From assembly GCF_018873765.1 (NCBI RefSeq), contig NC_057918.1:12718862-12782861 (forward strand): 64,000 nt of DNA, in the 5' to 3' direction. Of this stretch, positions 42,327-51,869 are shown one piece after another. The notes beneath the pieces were generated by a model. The model was not told the DNA's origin. It saw nothing but the letters and a program-made list of their open reading frames with translations, and made no database searches. This DNA is from Telopea speciosissima. Taxonomy: Eukaryota > Streptophyta > Magnoliopsida > Proteales > Proteaceae. A program made the translations under genes and the position numbers. The number at the start of each line of letters is the position of its first letter. The stretch's first letter is position 1.

Positions 42327-43995
42327 GAGTAAATTACTCCCCCCTCCCCTCGATTATGCTCTAATGACAAACCCCTCCCCTGGGTTTTGGGTAATGACTC
42401 TCCCCTCCCCTGCATTCCTTAGATTCTATCAACTGTACCCATTCCGTTAAAAAGGGCTGTTAAGTGTTATAGAAAGACTATATTACCCTCTGACCCCCTT
42501 CTTCTTCTTCCTCCTGCAACTCTGTCTGCAACTTTGCCCCCAATCGGTTGATTCAAAAATAGAAGATATAAAATCAATTTTCATTATAAATTGATCATCC
42601 CTACCCATTTAAAAGGAACACTACCGATCCATAACTCATCGTCTCTCCTCTTCCTACTTTCAGATGACCATTGAGGATTTTATGTTATCAGTCTCTGTTT
42701 CTTGTCAAATCTTTACTAATCTCAACAAATCCTATCTAATTCGAACAAACCCAGATTAGATTCTTTATAGGGTCTTTTTTTTTCTTATTTATTCCTCAAT
42801 TGCAGATCACTCTGTAGTCTTTATAGATGGAATTCTCTTTCATAGGGCAGCATAGAAGAATTCCAGAACCACAGGGTTAGGAATTAGAACCAGATTAGAG
42901 AAAGTTGATAGTCGGAACAAATCTGGTTGGGGCTGAACCTGGTCGATACGGTCTAATTAACAGGGATAATATGAGAGTAAAATTTGATTACAATGCAGTG
43001 GCTGATTTGAGACATATTGAGGTTTCCTGTTGGAGTTAGGAAACTTGAAAACCCAGATGGAAAACAGAAATTGGTAGCAGTGATTTAAGGGCTCAAAACA
43101 ATGATCTAGTGATTAAACAATAATATGTGCAATTAAAGCAATGACTGAAACCAGATTCACAAAAATCAGAATTGAAGAAGTAGCCTTGAAGTAGACTTGT
43201 GGAATATCAAACAGAAACCTGAAGATTATACAGAAACGGAATCCTTAATTAAAGAGGCAATTCAATAGCTGGTTGCGAAGGAAGAAAGAGAGAGAGTTAT
43301 GATATTGGAGTAACATAAAGTAGGGCTTAGCTTCCAGTTGTGATTGGAGTGACTTAAACTATCTTCCTCACTTCACCTCATCACCGTGACCCACTCCCTT
43401 TCCAAGACTCCCAAAAATGAAACCCATCTTCCTCACTTCACTTCACCTCCACTCAGACGATCTTAATCGTTTCTCCTTTCTTATCTTTTCTGGGTCTCTT
43501 CTGTTTGTCGAAATTCACCATAATTCTTCTTCGTTGGGAACACCCAGATCAAGAATGTGGTGGTTTATTTCTCCGATGACCTTTCCGAGGAGATACGTCA
43601 GATTCGGGAAGCCATTGAAGGTCTGGATGTTGGCATTCTCATTAACAACGTCGACGTTTCCTAATCCTATGCAAGGTTCTTTCATGGTGGCGGCGGTGGC
43701 TACGGAAGTGAAAGTGGTGGTGGATACAGCCGTGGTGGCGGCGGCGTTTCCTAGAGATGTTTTTAGGGTTTTGATATGGTTAGAGGGAATTATTGGAATC
43801 TCACAAATATATGGGCATTTTGGGGTTTTATTGAATATATTTAAGATGATGTCATCACTTAACAGTCTTTTTTAACGGAATGGGTACGGTTGATAGAATC
43901 TTGGGAATGCAGGGGAGGGGAGAGTCATTACTCAAAACCCAGGGGAGGGGTTTGTCATTAGAGCATAATCGAGGGGAGGGGGGAGTAATTTACTC
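42327..43995. mobile_element. Pack-MULE: Mutator-like element with captured KCR and Gly-rich sequence
   Basis: The two ends are inverted repeats of about 138 bp: 42327-42470 starting GAGTAAATTACTCCCCCCTC and 43858-43995 ending GGGGGGAGTAATTTACTC, about 95% identical by eye. The flanks are a run of nine T on the left (42318-42326) and ten T on the right (43996-44005), consistent with a 9-bp Mutator-type target duplication but weak because it is homopolymeric. No transposase is inside. The interior carries host-derived coding sequence (see 43539-43755). GC-rich long TIRs, 9-bp duplication, non-autonomy and captured gene pieces are the hallmarks of Pack-MULEs. The well-matched TIRs argue that it is fairly young. 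Confidence 0.8.
43539..43755 (+). pseudogene. Captured gene chimera: KCR fragment joined to a Gly-rich segment
   Basis: Frame from 43539 reads NTQIKNVVVYFSDDLSEEIR then QIREAIEGLDVGILINNVDVS, a stop (TAA where KCR has a Tyr codon), and SYARFFH. These match plant very-long-chain beta-ketoacyl-CoA reductase (KCR1), the ER short-chain dehydrogenase of fatty acid elongation, around its TQIK-TVVVDFSGD-LDEGV and EGLDVGVLINNVG (NNxG) region. Straight after FFH (43685) the frame switches to GGGGGYGSESGGGYSRGGGG, like the tail of glycine-rich RNA-binding proteins, and stops at about 43755. The catalytic YxxxK region of KCR is absent. So two unrelated host fragments are fused, with at least one internal stop; no protein function is expected. 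The GRP source is less certain than the KCR source. Confidence 0.75.
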
Positions 43996-44224
43996 TTTTT
44001 TTTTTAATAATTTCACTAGTGATATTTTCAAGTTTTTTAACTTGATTTTGTCTTGGAGTTGGCATTTCTTTGTGCCTTGTGAGTTTAGTGTTATTTTTGT
44101 GTAGTATGTAGTTTTTTTTTTTAAATTCACTAGTGATATTTTTAAGTTTTTTAACTTGATTTTGTCTTGGAGTTGGGCATTTCTTTGTGCTTGTGATTTT
44201 AGTGTTCATCTTTGTGCTTGTGAG

Positions 44225-46720
44225 TTCAGTGCTTAATCTTATAACTTCGGTAGAAATGGGTTGAATCATGACTTTCTTTAAATTCTCATCCATAGGTAAT
44301 TAAAGCTATCTCTTAATATTGTATGGAAAATGAAGCTCAAACTTGAAACTTGATGCTTACTTATCTAGCTCTATGATTTGCTAAGAACTGGAGAACCGAT
44401 ACATTATCCAAGACACAGCAACTCGCAAGTAGTGGAAGTCATGTCCTTGTTTCATGGTTTGATCAAGAACTTAGGCTCTTTTGACTTATTTTTTATTTTT
44501 GGGATTCAATTATGGATTATGAGGGAAGAGAAAGGAAGACCTATTGCAATAGGAAAAGTATGGAACAGTCATGAACTAGTTATGAATTCTGAGGGAGAAA
44601 AGAAAGATCAGTTACGACTTGTAGTCAATGAAAAGAGTTCACAAAGGAAAAATTTAGGGACAATCATTCATTTTCCAGCTGAAGCTTACATCTGTGAATC
44701 ATTATAGATCCGTGGCTTCTCATATTAACCGTATAGTTATCTTGTTTTCTTGTGGGCCTTGGTACTCAAACTCTACAATAGACACTGGGCAAAAGTGTTG
44801 TTTTGACTCCTGTGAGGGTCTATGCAGTGTTTCAAAATTTGGATTGAAATTAGCAGATTCAGTTGATTTGACTCAGAATCCACTGATGCCAATCTCAATT
44901 TAACCCCACTTCTTTGGTTACTGAATCTGACTCAGTTTTGGCCGATTCCCAAATGATTTGAATTGGAATCGATGGAGACTGACTCCAAAATTTTAAACCT
45001 TGGGTCTATGTGCATCATTTCCTGCACTTTTTCTGTGGGGGGTTGTTCTGGATGGGTTGGAATTTATTCATAGGGGGATCGGTTAGTAGCCCAGGCTTCT
45101 TCTTGACAGAGGTGAGGAAGCCAAGGAGTGGAATGAGGCTAGATTGTCCTAAACTGAGAGGACGAGTCTTTCTTGGCTAGAGTGTCGGCAATGCCATTAA
45201 CACCTAGAAACATGAACAAAATAGCATTCAATAGGAGGGGTACAAGGATACTTAATATCAGCAACAATCGGGAAGGTGTCAAGAGGGGAAGTATCTCCAG
45301 GGTGAGAGAGAGCTTGGATCACCTCCTTAGAGTCCGATTCTACTATAAAGTAAAGGAAGACTTCTTCCAGACCAAATAAGACAGCAGATCTTATTGCTTC
45401 AGCTTCCCCACAGAGGATTCAAGGCATATAAGCAAGCTCTGAAACTGAGAAAACTGGAGATCCTTGGTGATCCCTACCTATAAAGCTCCAACCTCCAAAT
45501 GAGTTCTCACAGACAAAAGACGCATCAGTATTGATTTTCTAATAACTCCTTGAGGAGGCGGAGACCACTGCCTCTGATGATCACCATCTCTGGAGGAAGG
45601 AACCTGAGGCTGTTTAGAGGGGATGGTTGCACATTCCAGAATTCTCTAAAGAGCTTGTCCGCCGCATATATCACTTCAGAAGGGGGGCTGAGACACCTTA
45701 TTAAAGATCAACTCATTCCTTGAAAGCCATAAAGACCAACATAGGAATGTGGGTTCACTGAAACTCCTCCTAACTGCATTTTTATCATGGGAGCACAAGG
45801 AACACCATTGCCGAATCCAAGAATGAATAGAGACATTAGCATTCTCCGGAATACAATGAGTTAGGGAGGATCCAAATCAAACTGATCTCGCATAGGGGCA
45901 GAGGAGAATGATGTGCTCTATGGATTCATTTCCATCACCGCACGACATTTTACATTTTTCATGGTGGTTAGCTTTTGTGATTGATATTATTGTATTATCA
46001 TATTTTCATTCTCACTAAAGGATGCAATTCCTCAAATAAAAAGAAAAGATGGAAAATTTGCTGAATTACTAGTCTGTGATGTACCTTGCGAATGCCAATA
46101 TTCTGAATGTGAGAAGATCAAGGGGGTTTATGGCTTAAACATTCTATCCAACCAAGGTGAAGAAAAAGGAGATTTTTGGAGGCTCCAAGATATTGTCAGT
46201 TTTAACAGAAGCAGAGAACAAAAAGTTGTGGCACGGTTCCTCTGCTTGTGGCCCCAAAGGAGAGGGTGGGGGTGGGCTGAAGAATAGTGAACTCAGACAG
46301 AAACTCTGCTTGCTTGCTTGCTGAGGGAGGCATGGTCCTTGCCAGCTGAGCTAACCCCTTCTTGGGGTTGTCAGATTTTGAAATGCATCTGAAGAATGAA
46401 CTGTTGAGTTGAATGTCGCCTGCTATTCTCAATGAATGAAATTAATGTCTCTGATTGGGTGCCCACCAGTTATGGCTGCCTGGGGAGGACTTGCATTGGA
46501 ATAAAACTCAGGGGGACCCACCAGAAACACTTTATTTTAATTCTACCTGAGTCCAGGGGATGTTGCCATTGGTCTTCGGAGCTTTCACATTGGATCATTG
46601 CAATGCACCTGGATGGGGAAGTCAATTGATTATTGTGCACAACTCATCATCAAAGGTGGACTGAGAAAGAGAGCATTCACCTCTTAATAGATAGAGAGGT
46701 TGTGTTGCATCTTATGACTT
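44225..46720. repeat. Segmental duplication, copy 2 (interrupted by LINE)
   Basis: Same block order as 38,380-39,800 and same orientation. It is longer because of a LINE fragment at about 45,060-45,945 and extra sequence at about 46,130-46,450. Right-hand landmarks CATTGGATCATTGCAATGCA and TGTTGCATCTTATGA match copy 1 near 39,680 and 39,780. Confidence 0.8.
45060..45945 (-). mobile_element. LINE fragment inserted in duplication copy 2
   Basis: The minus strand translates, with frame changes, to the zinc-knuckle-like RT tail (CSLCSHDKNAVRRSFSEP, LWLSRNELIFNK) and then an RNase H domain. That domain has INTDASFVCENSFGGWSF, GEAEAIRSAVLFGLEEV and VESDSKEVIQALSHPGD (the three acidic residues D, E, D are visible), and NGIADTLAKK. 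Copy 1 of the duplication lacks this block: its GGGTTG/TTTTACATTTTTC sequences are nearly adjacent near 39,210-39,230. The fragment has at least one stop and several frameshifts. Confidence 0.75.
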
Positions 46721-46729
46721 AACATATTA

Positions 46730-47495
46730 GCATGGATCCTGATGTCTACTTGTCTGCAAAATTTCAATTTCATCAACCTTGCCAAGTGGCAAACTAGATT
46801 CCCGATCAAAGATTCCATACAGGGTAAGTTCTCTCCCTCTTTCTTAGTTCTTCTACGTTTCACTCTTCCATTTGGTATGTGCCTACAACAGTTTCATAAA
46901 CTATTGTGAACAAAAGTTTATCTTCTCAAGAATATTCAATGTTTTGTACGACCAGTAGTCCTTCGATTTTCTTCTAAGCAATCTATTGTGCATCATTAAT
47001 TCCTCAATGGAAGACCATATGATTCTTTGTGGGGAGATTAATGAAACGGCATCTTAAGATTCAGGTAAAAGTTTAAAGATGAAGGAATGTGAAGTTCTTG
47101 ACTAATGTAATTTGCTTCTTTGGATTTTGTACCCTTGCAGCTTTTCCCCTGCTTTTTTGGATTTTGCAGCTCTTCCCCTGTTTCTTTGTGCATTTGTTTT
47201 CTTTCAAAACATAATCTTGTCCTAGAGCTGGTAACATGACTGGAAAAATCTATTCGCTTAATTTGATTACAATTATTATAATTGGTTGAGATATGCATTG
47301 TGAGTAAAATAATACATGATAAGCTTACTATATCCATGAATTGAGGTTAAAAATGGCAGATCCATTTAGTCATGAAAAGAAAATGACAATTCTATGCAGA
47401 CTTTCAATTTTTTATCAAGGAAAATTGTTTAAATTGTAAGATTCAGAAACACAATTAAAAGAAAAGAGTTCGAATCCGTGGATAAGTCATGCCAC
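46730..47495. other. Intergenic, nothing recognised
   Basis: AT-rich. A short duplication CAGCTYTTCCCCTG...TTTTGGATTTTG near 47,130-47,180 is the only structure seen. Confidence 0.4.
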
Positions 47496-47496
47496 A

Positions 47497-47640
47497 ACTC
47501 TTGATGCGGGGTCTGGGGAGGGTCATAATGTATGCAGCCTTACCCCTGCTGTCGCAGAGAGGTTGCTTCCAACTCAAACTCGTGACCTCTTGGTCACAAT
47601 GGAGCAACTTTAACCATTGCACCAAGGCCCGCGATAGGTT
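47497..47640 (-). mobile_element. tRNA-derived SINE
   Basis: The minus strand reads GGGCCTTGGTGCAATGGTTA (A box), then CCAAGAGGTCACGAGTTTGA (B box), then AGCAACCTCTCTGCGACAGC, GGTAAGGCTGCATACATTAT and CCCCAGACCCCGCATCAAG. This is the widespread plant SINE architecture of tRNA-like head plus GGGTAAGGCTGCGTAC and CCGGACCCCGC body. A related fragment is at 33,730. Confidence 0.8.
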
Positions 47641-47799
47641 ATGACACAATGGGAGGGGATTGATGGAAAATTTGAGAGAGAGAGAAGAGGAGGGTGAAAA
47701 GGTTGTTCGCTTTTTAGGGGTGTAAGTTTGGCCCTGTCGGCTTGAGCCCATCCGCCCTGAGCCCAAACAAGGCCTTGGTTGGAGTTTTCAACCCTGAGG

Positions 47800-49066
47800 G
47801 TGGAGCTCTTTCTTTAGAGCTAAATTTCTAAGGGGCGACCATGTTGCTTTGGCCCAACCAATTGTTGCTGGTTCAAAAACTTGGAAATTCTCTTTGGCCC
47901 TTAGAGATTTATTTCTTGTTAATTCTAAATGGTTGGTTGGGCAGGGGCAACGTTTTGTTCTGGCTTGATAATTGGAGTGATGAGGGCCCTTTGATTGACT
48001 TCATTGATGGGGCTTTTCATGTTAACTAGGACTTGAGAGTCAAGGACGTTCTGCATGTGGACGGAACTTGGGACCAAACATTGATGGATAGGATTGATAA
48101 TGCCCAAGTCCATGAAAGGGTTTCCAACAGTAATGTGCAACTCTCAGCTAGAGAGGATCGCTTTGTTTGGTCCCTGGCTAGCAATGGTTTATTTTCGCTC
48201 AAATCTGCTTGGAATTTGATCCATGTCACTCATCCTGGAGTTACTTATGCTAAATGGATCAGGAATGGGATGGTTCTCACTAAGATCGGTTGCTTCACTT
48301 GGCAAGTTCTAAATGGTAGTATAGCTACCAATGACTCGGTTATGCAGGCAGGGGTTCAGTTGACTTCCAAATGTGTTTGTTGTAAGCATCTTAGGCGGGA
48401 ATCCTCGACCCACATTCTGGCATTTGGGAATACGGCTGCTAAGGTATGGGAGTTTTTTGGTAACCTTTTTGATATTCAGATTATCCCCACTCAAGAGGTG
48501 GAGTCTAGAATTATTTTTTTGGCAATCCAAGGGTTCCTTCAACAATGTTCTTAAATTCATTATCAGGATTATTCCTTCTTTTATCATATGGGAGCTTTGG
48601 CAGGGGAGGAATAATCTGAGGCATGATAATGGTATGCGCTCGACGAATATGCTAATTGGGAAGATTTTACTTTGGATTCAAGAAGTCCCGCTCCCCTCTT
48701 TCTCTTACAGGGTCGCCAACATGAAAGATGAGTTGGTCTTAAAAAAATCTGAAAATCAAGTCCCTCTCTTTCAAGTATAACGTGCGTCATCCGATTTATT
48801 GGTGCCCTCCATTCAATGTAATTACAATTAATGTTGATGGGACTAGCAAAGGAAATCCAAGTTTGAGTAGAGGTGGTGGAATTATCTGTGACGACGAGAA
48901 TGGTAATTTTCTTATGACCTGTGCAAATTTCTATGACATTTGCTCCAATACCGAAGCAGAGTTAAGGGACCTTCAGGATGGTCTTCGCATGTGAACTAAC
49001 ATGGGCCACACAACTTTCCATGTTAACTCGGATTCCAAAAATCGTGTCATCCCTTATAAATACAGA
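47800..49066 (+). mobile_element. L1-type LINE, internal/C-terminal fragment, decayed
   Basis: Successive frames give the RT-to-RNase H tail of a plant L1. The landmarks are GNVLFWLDNWSDEGPLIDF and LRVKDVLHVDGTWD, then FVWSLASNGLFSLKSAWNLI and GCFTWQVLNGSIATNDSVMQ. A zinc-knuckle block follows (CVCCKHLRRESSTHILAFG), then IWELWQGRNNLRHDNG, and the RNase H start FNVITINVDGTSKGNPSLSR...NTEAELRDLQDGLR...HVNSDSK. A stop interrupts after GAFHVN (TAG for Trp at 48,027) and frame changes occur near 48,540, 48,780 and 48,990. The 3' end of the element is missing: the copy stops about 49,066, where a TATAAATA-containing sequence begins. Confidence 0.9.
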
Positions 49067-49069
49067 AGG

Positions 49070-49835
49070 ACAAAATATCATCCTCCCACAATTTCAACTC
49101 TTTAATTTCACATTTCACATTTCACATTTCACATTTCACCTCTCAGTCTCTCACAATATTTATCCAAACCTTCTCTGAAAACGAATGAACTTGCCGCCGT
49201 TTACATCATGCTTTGGCTGCGATTCTCTTGAGATTTTCGTTTTCTAGCCATCGAAATCAACCTATTTCGACCCGATTCCCATATCGTGAAACGGAGCAGC
49301 TGCTCCACCCGATTCCTGCAATGCTCCTTTCCTATTCATGGTGCACACGTATAACCATGTTGTGATTTTTCCAAAATAAAAATGTTCTGAAGGCGAGCCT
49401 TCCAAAAGAATTGAAGGAGAGAGAAAAGAGAGATCCAGGGGTTGGGTTTTAAGAATCAGGAATCGAATCGGTGAATCGGTTGTGATCGATCATAGTTTTC
49501 AGGATTCACATTCAAAACCCTAAAAATTCCCTTTTTTTTTTAAATGAGAACTGATCCTAGGGTTCGTGAGCACCAATTCAGGCTGATTCCAATCTGACCG
49601 GATTAAAATCGCCAATGGCCGATTGCATCCCTCATTCCATGTTCTAAAACCTGCGTGGGTTTAGTAACTTTCGAATCTACTACATCGGTTGATTCCTATC
49701 GATACCACCGATACTACACCCCAATATTTATTTTATTATTTTTGTAGGGCAAGAGGTCGATGCTTGGTCACAGGAGCTACCCTATTCGTATCATCAGATC
49801 AATACAGATTACTAGCTAAAAATACTGTGTTTGGT
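49070..49835. other. Intergenic, short tandem repeat TTTCACATT
   Basis: Near 49,106-49,140 the 9-bp word TTTCACATT is repeated about four times. TATAAATA lies at the LINE junction. Nothing else recognised. Confidence 0.5.
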
Positions 49836-49837
49836 CT

Positions 49838-50190
49838 ATGGTTCCTGCCCGGTACGGTTCCCTAGTGCCTCTAATAAGAGAATTTTTATCACCTGCGGTT
49901 CCCCTGTCCAGTACGATTCCCTAGTGTCTCTAATAAAAGGGGGTGGACCCCACCTTGGGCAGTGTGTTTGATCGGGGTGGAATGGTCATTTCAGCCCCTC
50001 CTATGAGAAGAAGCACACAACCATACCAGTCAGCGAACCTTAGGGGATAAAGTTCCCTAATAAGAGGGGGATGGACCCCACTGGGGCAGAGTTTTTGGTC
50101 AGGGGTGGAATGGTCATTTTGCCTCCCATTGTTAGAGAACAATAGGAACCATACCGGATAGGGAATCGTAGGCGATAAAGATCCAAAGTA
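49838..50190. mobile_element. Nested foldback MITEs, copies 2 and 3
   Basis: Terminal arms GAATTTTTATCACCTGCGGT (about 49,880) and, inverted, GATCTTTATCGCCTACGATT (from about 50,180) pair over about 50 bp. The interior contains two tandem cores: GGGCAGTGTGTTTGATCGGG near 49,960 and GGGCAGAGTTTTTGGTCAGG near 50,080, each followed by GGTGGAATGGTCATTT. Further GGTTCC...GATTCCCTAGTG copies at the left edge suggest one element inserted in or duplicated within another. Confidence 0.6.
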
Positions 50191-50243
50191 GGAGAGAGAG
50201 TTGTAGGTTTTTTGTTTTTTCAATTTGTATTCATTAAAATCAC

Positions 50244-50422
50244 GGATTGGAATCCTCTATTGCCGCCTGCCCGTGAGGCCGCGCGGGTAGCCTCACACAA
50301 ATAGGACGTAGATCCACCTCGGGTAGTGTGCTCGGGCAGTGGGTAGGACAATCATTTTGCCCTTGCCTATGTGAGGCTGCACGCCGGCCGCACGGGCAAG
50401 TGGCAACAAAGGATCCAAATCC
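50244..50422. mobile_element. Foldback MITE, copy 4
   Basis: Arms GGATTGGAATCCTCTATTGC and GCAACAAAGGATCCAAATCC are inverted repeats that continue inward through GCCTGCCCGTGAGGCCG / CGGCCGCACGGGCAAG and CCTCACA / TGTGAGG, about 60 bp each. The centre has GGGTAGTGTGCTCGGGCAGT then GGTAGGACAATCATTTT, the same central word as copies 1-3. Confidence 0.75.
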
Positions 50423-50775
50423 TAAAAATCACTGATTCATAGGTGATAGAATAAAAATGGATGGATTGGGATAGAATTGGTTGATCTAGGTCATGGCCAG
50501 AGACTTATTCCGTCTCTAAATCATTCTCGTACGCCTGCAGCTAGCTGTAGGGGCTGCATGAGAGAGAGAGAGACCACAATTTTTCGATAATAAGATAAAA
50601 CAATCTGACAAACAATTTTGGACGGGTTCGAGAGTTTGGTTCAACTGAGACCAATGTCTCATCGGATTCAGATGGGGATGGGAATGCAGATTTGGATGCC
50701 TACTATAATAGCGTACAAAAATGGCTCTCTTATGGATTCCATGTGGATGGCTGCAAACATACGAGAATGATTTCC

Positions 50776-50954
50776 GTATGAGAACGAATCTTTATCTGTT
50801 TCATTCCCCTGCCCAATTCATTTCCTCAAGTCCCTCTAATAGAGGGTGCATGACCACCCTACCCCCTGCCCGGGTGGGATCCATCCCCTTATTAGAGGGA
50901 CTTGAAAAAGTGGACCGACCAAAAAATGGAGCAGATAATTTTTCGTATGAGAAC
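50776..50954. mobile_element. Foldback MITE, copy 5, with 10-bp target duplication
   Basis: Flanks GTATGAGAAC at 50776-50785 and again at 50945-50954 form an exact 10-bp direct repeat (11 if the preceding C is counted). The element (50786-50944) starts GAATCTTTATCTG and ends CAGATAATTTTTC, with inner arms TCAAGTCCCTCTAATAGAGG and its inverted partner CCTTATTAGAGGGACTTGAA. The 10-bp duplication and long arms indicate Mutator-type mobilisation. Confidence 0.8.
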
Positions 50955-50959
50955 CTGAT

Positions 50960-51440
50960 CCAGCCTCTAAAACTTCTCTTATAACATTCATCCTCCCATA
51001 CTATGTATGAACAAAAGTACAAAACGCGGTGTTTCGTACTCAAAAAAAAAATGGTCTACCTTTGTCAAACTAAAACTAAATATATCCTAATAAAAATCAA
51101 TACATCGAATGGCTGTAATGTCCCACGTGTCAAAACTGGCGGGCCACATTCCCACACATACCTCACTTACAAATTAAAAAATGTTATTTTAAAGCTAAAC
51201 CAAGGAAAAAAGTGCGGGAAAATGGTTGGAACCGGAATTAAACGGGGTTTAATGGGAAATTTATCCTCTTAAGGTCCACTTGTATAAAGAGGACTGGGCC
51301 TGAGACACGAAGTCAGAACAACGATTCATTTGCTTTGGTTTGCGTGTCAGAACATTTCCTTAGCTTGCTTGTAAAGAAACCTGGACGTGAGTGAGGAGTT
51401 TTGTTTTTTGACAAGGAGAAGTGAGGGAAGATTGATGGAG
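50960..51440. other. Intergenic, nothing recognised
   Basis: AT-rich; a short 89-codon frame near 51,003 has no recognisable domain. Confidence 0.4.
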
Positions 51441-51446
51441 AGAAAA

Positions 51447-51868
51447 AGGAACCGAAGCCTCGACTCTCTTTTGTTTTGACTGTTCCGTTATCTTCAGTCT
51501 TTATTACTCATGTCGGTGGTAAAATCATTGAAAATCGAAGCCTCAATTTTCATAGTAGAAGCCTTCGCTGAGGATTTGATAAATTGACGATTCTCCGGCA
51601 AAATTAGAGAATTCGACGGAACATTTGCTTTGATTTCTATTTTTCTCTCCAAGTGAGGATTGATGGAGAGAAAAAGCAAACCTAAAGCAAATATTCCGTC
51701 GAATTTTCTAATTTTATCGAAAAATCACCAGTTTATCAGATCCTCAACGAACGCTTCTATTATGGAAGTTGAGGTTTCGATTTTGATGATTTTACCACCT
51801 GACATGAGTAATAAAAGATTGAAGATAACGGAGCAGTCAAAGATGAAAGAGAGTCGAGGTTAAGAGGT
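51447..51868. repeat. Inverted duplication with ~200-bp arms
   Basis: Left arm about 51,457-51,653 and right arm about 51,660-51,862 are inverted copies, about 85% identical by eye. Paired landmarks are CTCGACTCTCTTTTG / CAAAGATGAAAGAGAGTCGAGG, GTTATCTTCAGTC / AAGATAACGGAG, and AATTCGACGGAACATTTGC / GCAAATATTCCGTCGAATT. The loop is only a few bases. Both arms are open in the mirrored frame and read nearly the same peptide (ANVPSNSLILPENRQFIKSS vs ANIPSNFLILSKNHQFIRSS), as if a coding piece had been duplicated in inverted orientation. The source gene is not recognised. Confidence 0.75.
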
Positions 51869-51869
51869 T

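Larger units (their letters stand above)
42105..44235. repeat. ~90-bp unit present three times around the Pack-MULE
   Basis: The unit CTAGTGATATTTTCAAGTTT...AACTTGATTTTGTCTTRGAG...CATTTCTTTGTGCTTGTGAG occurs at about 42,130-42,210, 44,015-44,095 and 44,125-44,235. The first copy is separated from the others by the Pack-MULE. It marks the start of the larger duplicated segment (38.4 and 44.2 kb). Confidence 0.7.

Noticed and set aside
43417-43875. 152-codon plus-strand frame across the Pack-MULE
   Set aside because: It is out of frame with the recognisable KCR sequence, which runs from 43539 in another frame; the long frame is chance.
46202-46432. 76-codon minus-strand frame in duplication copy 2
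   Set aside because: No domain, not conserved in copy 1, and no splice or promoter support.
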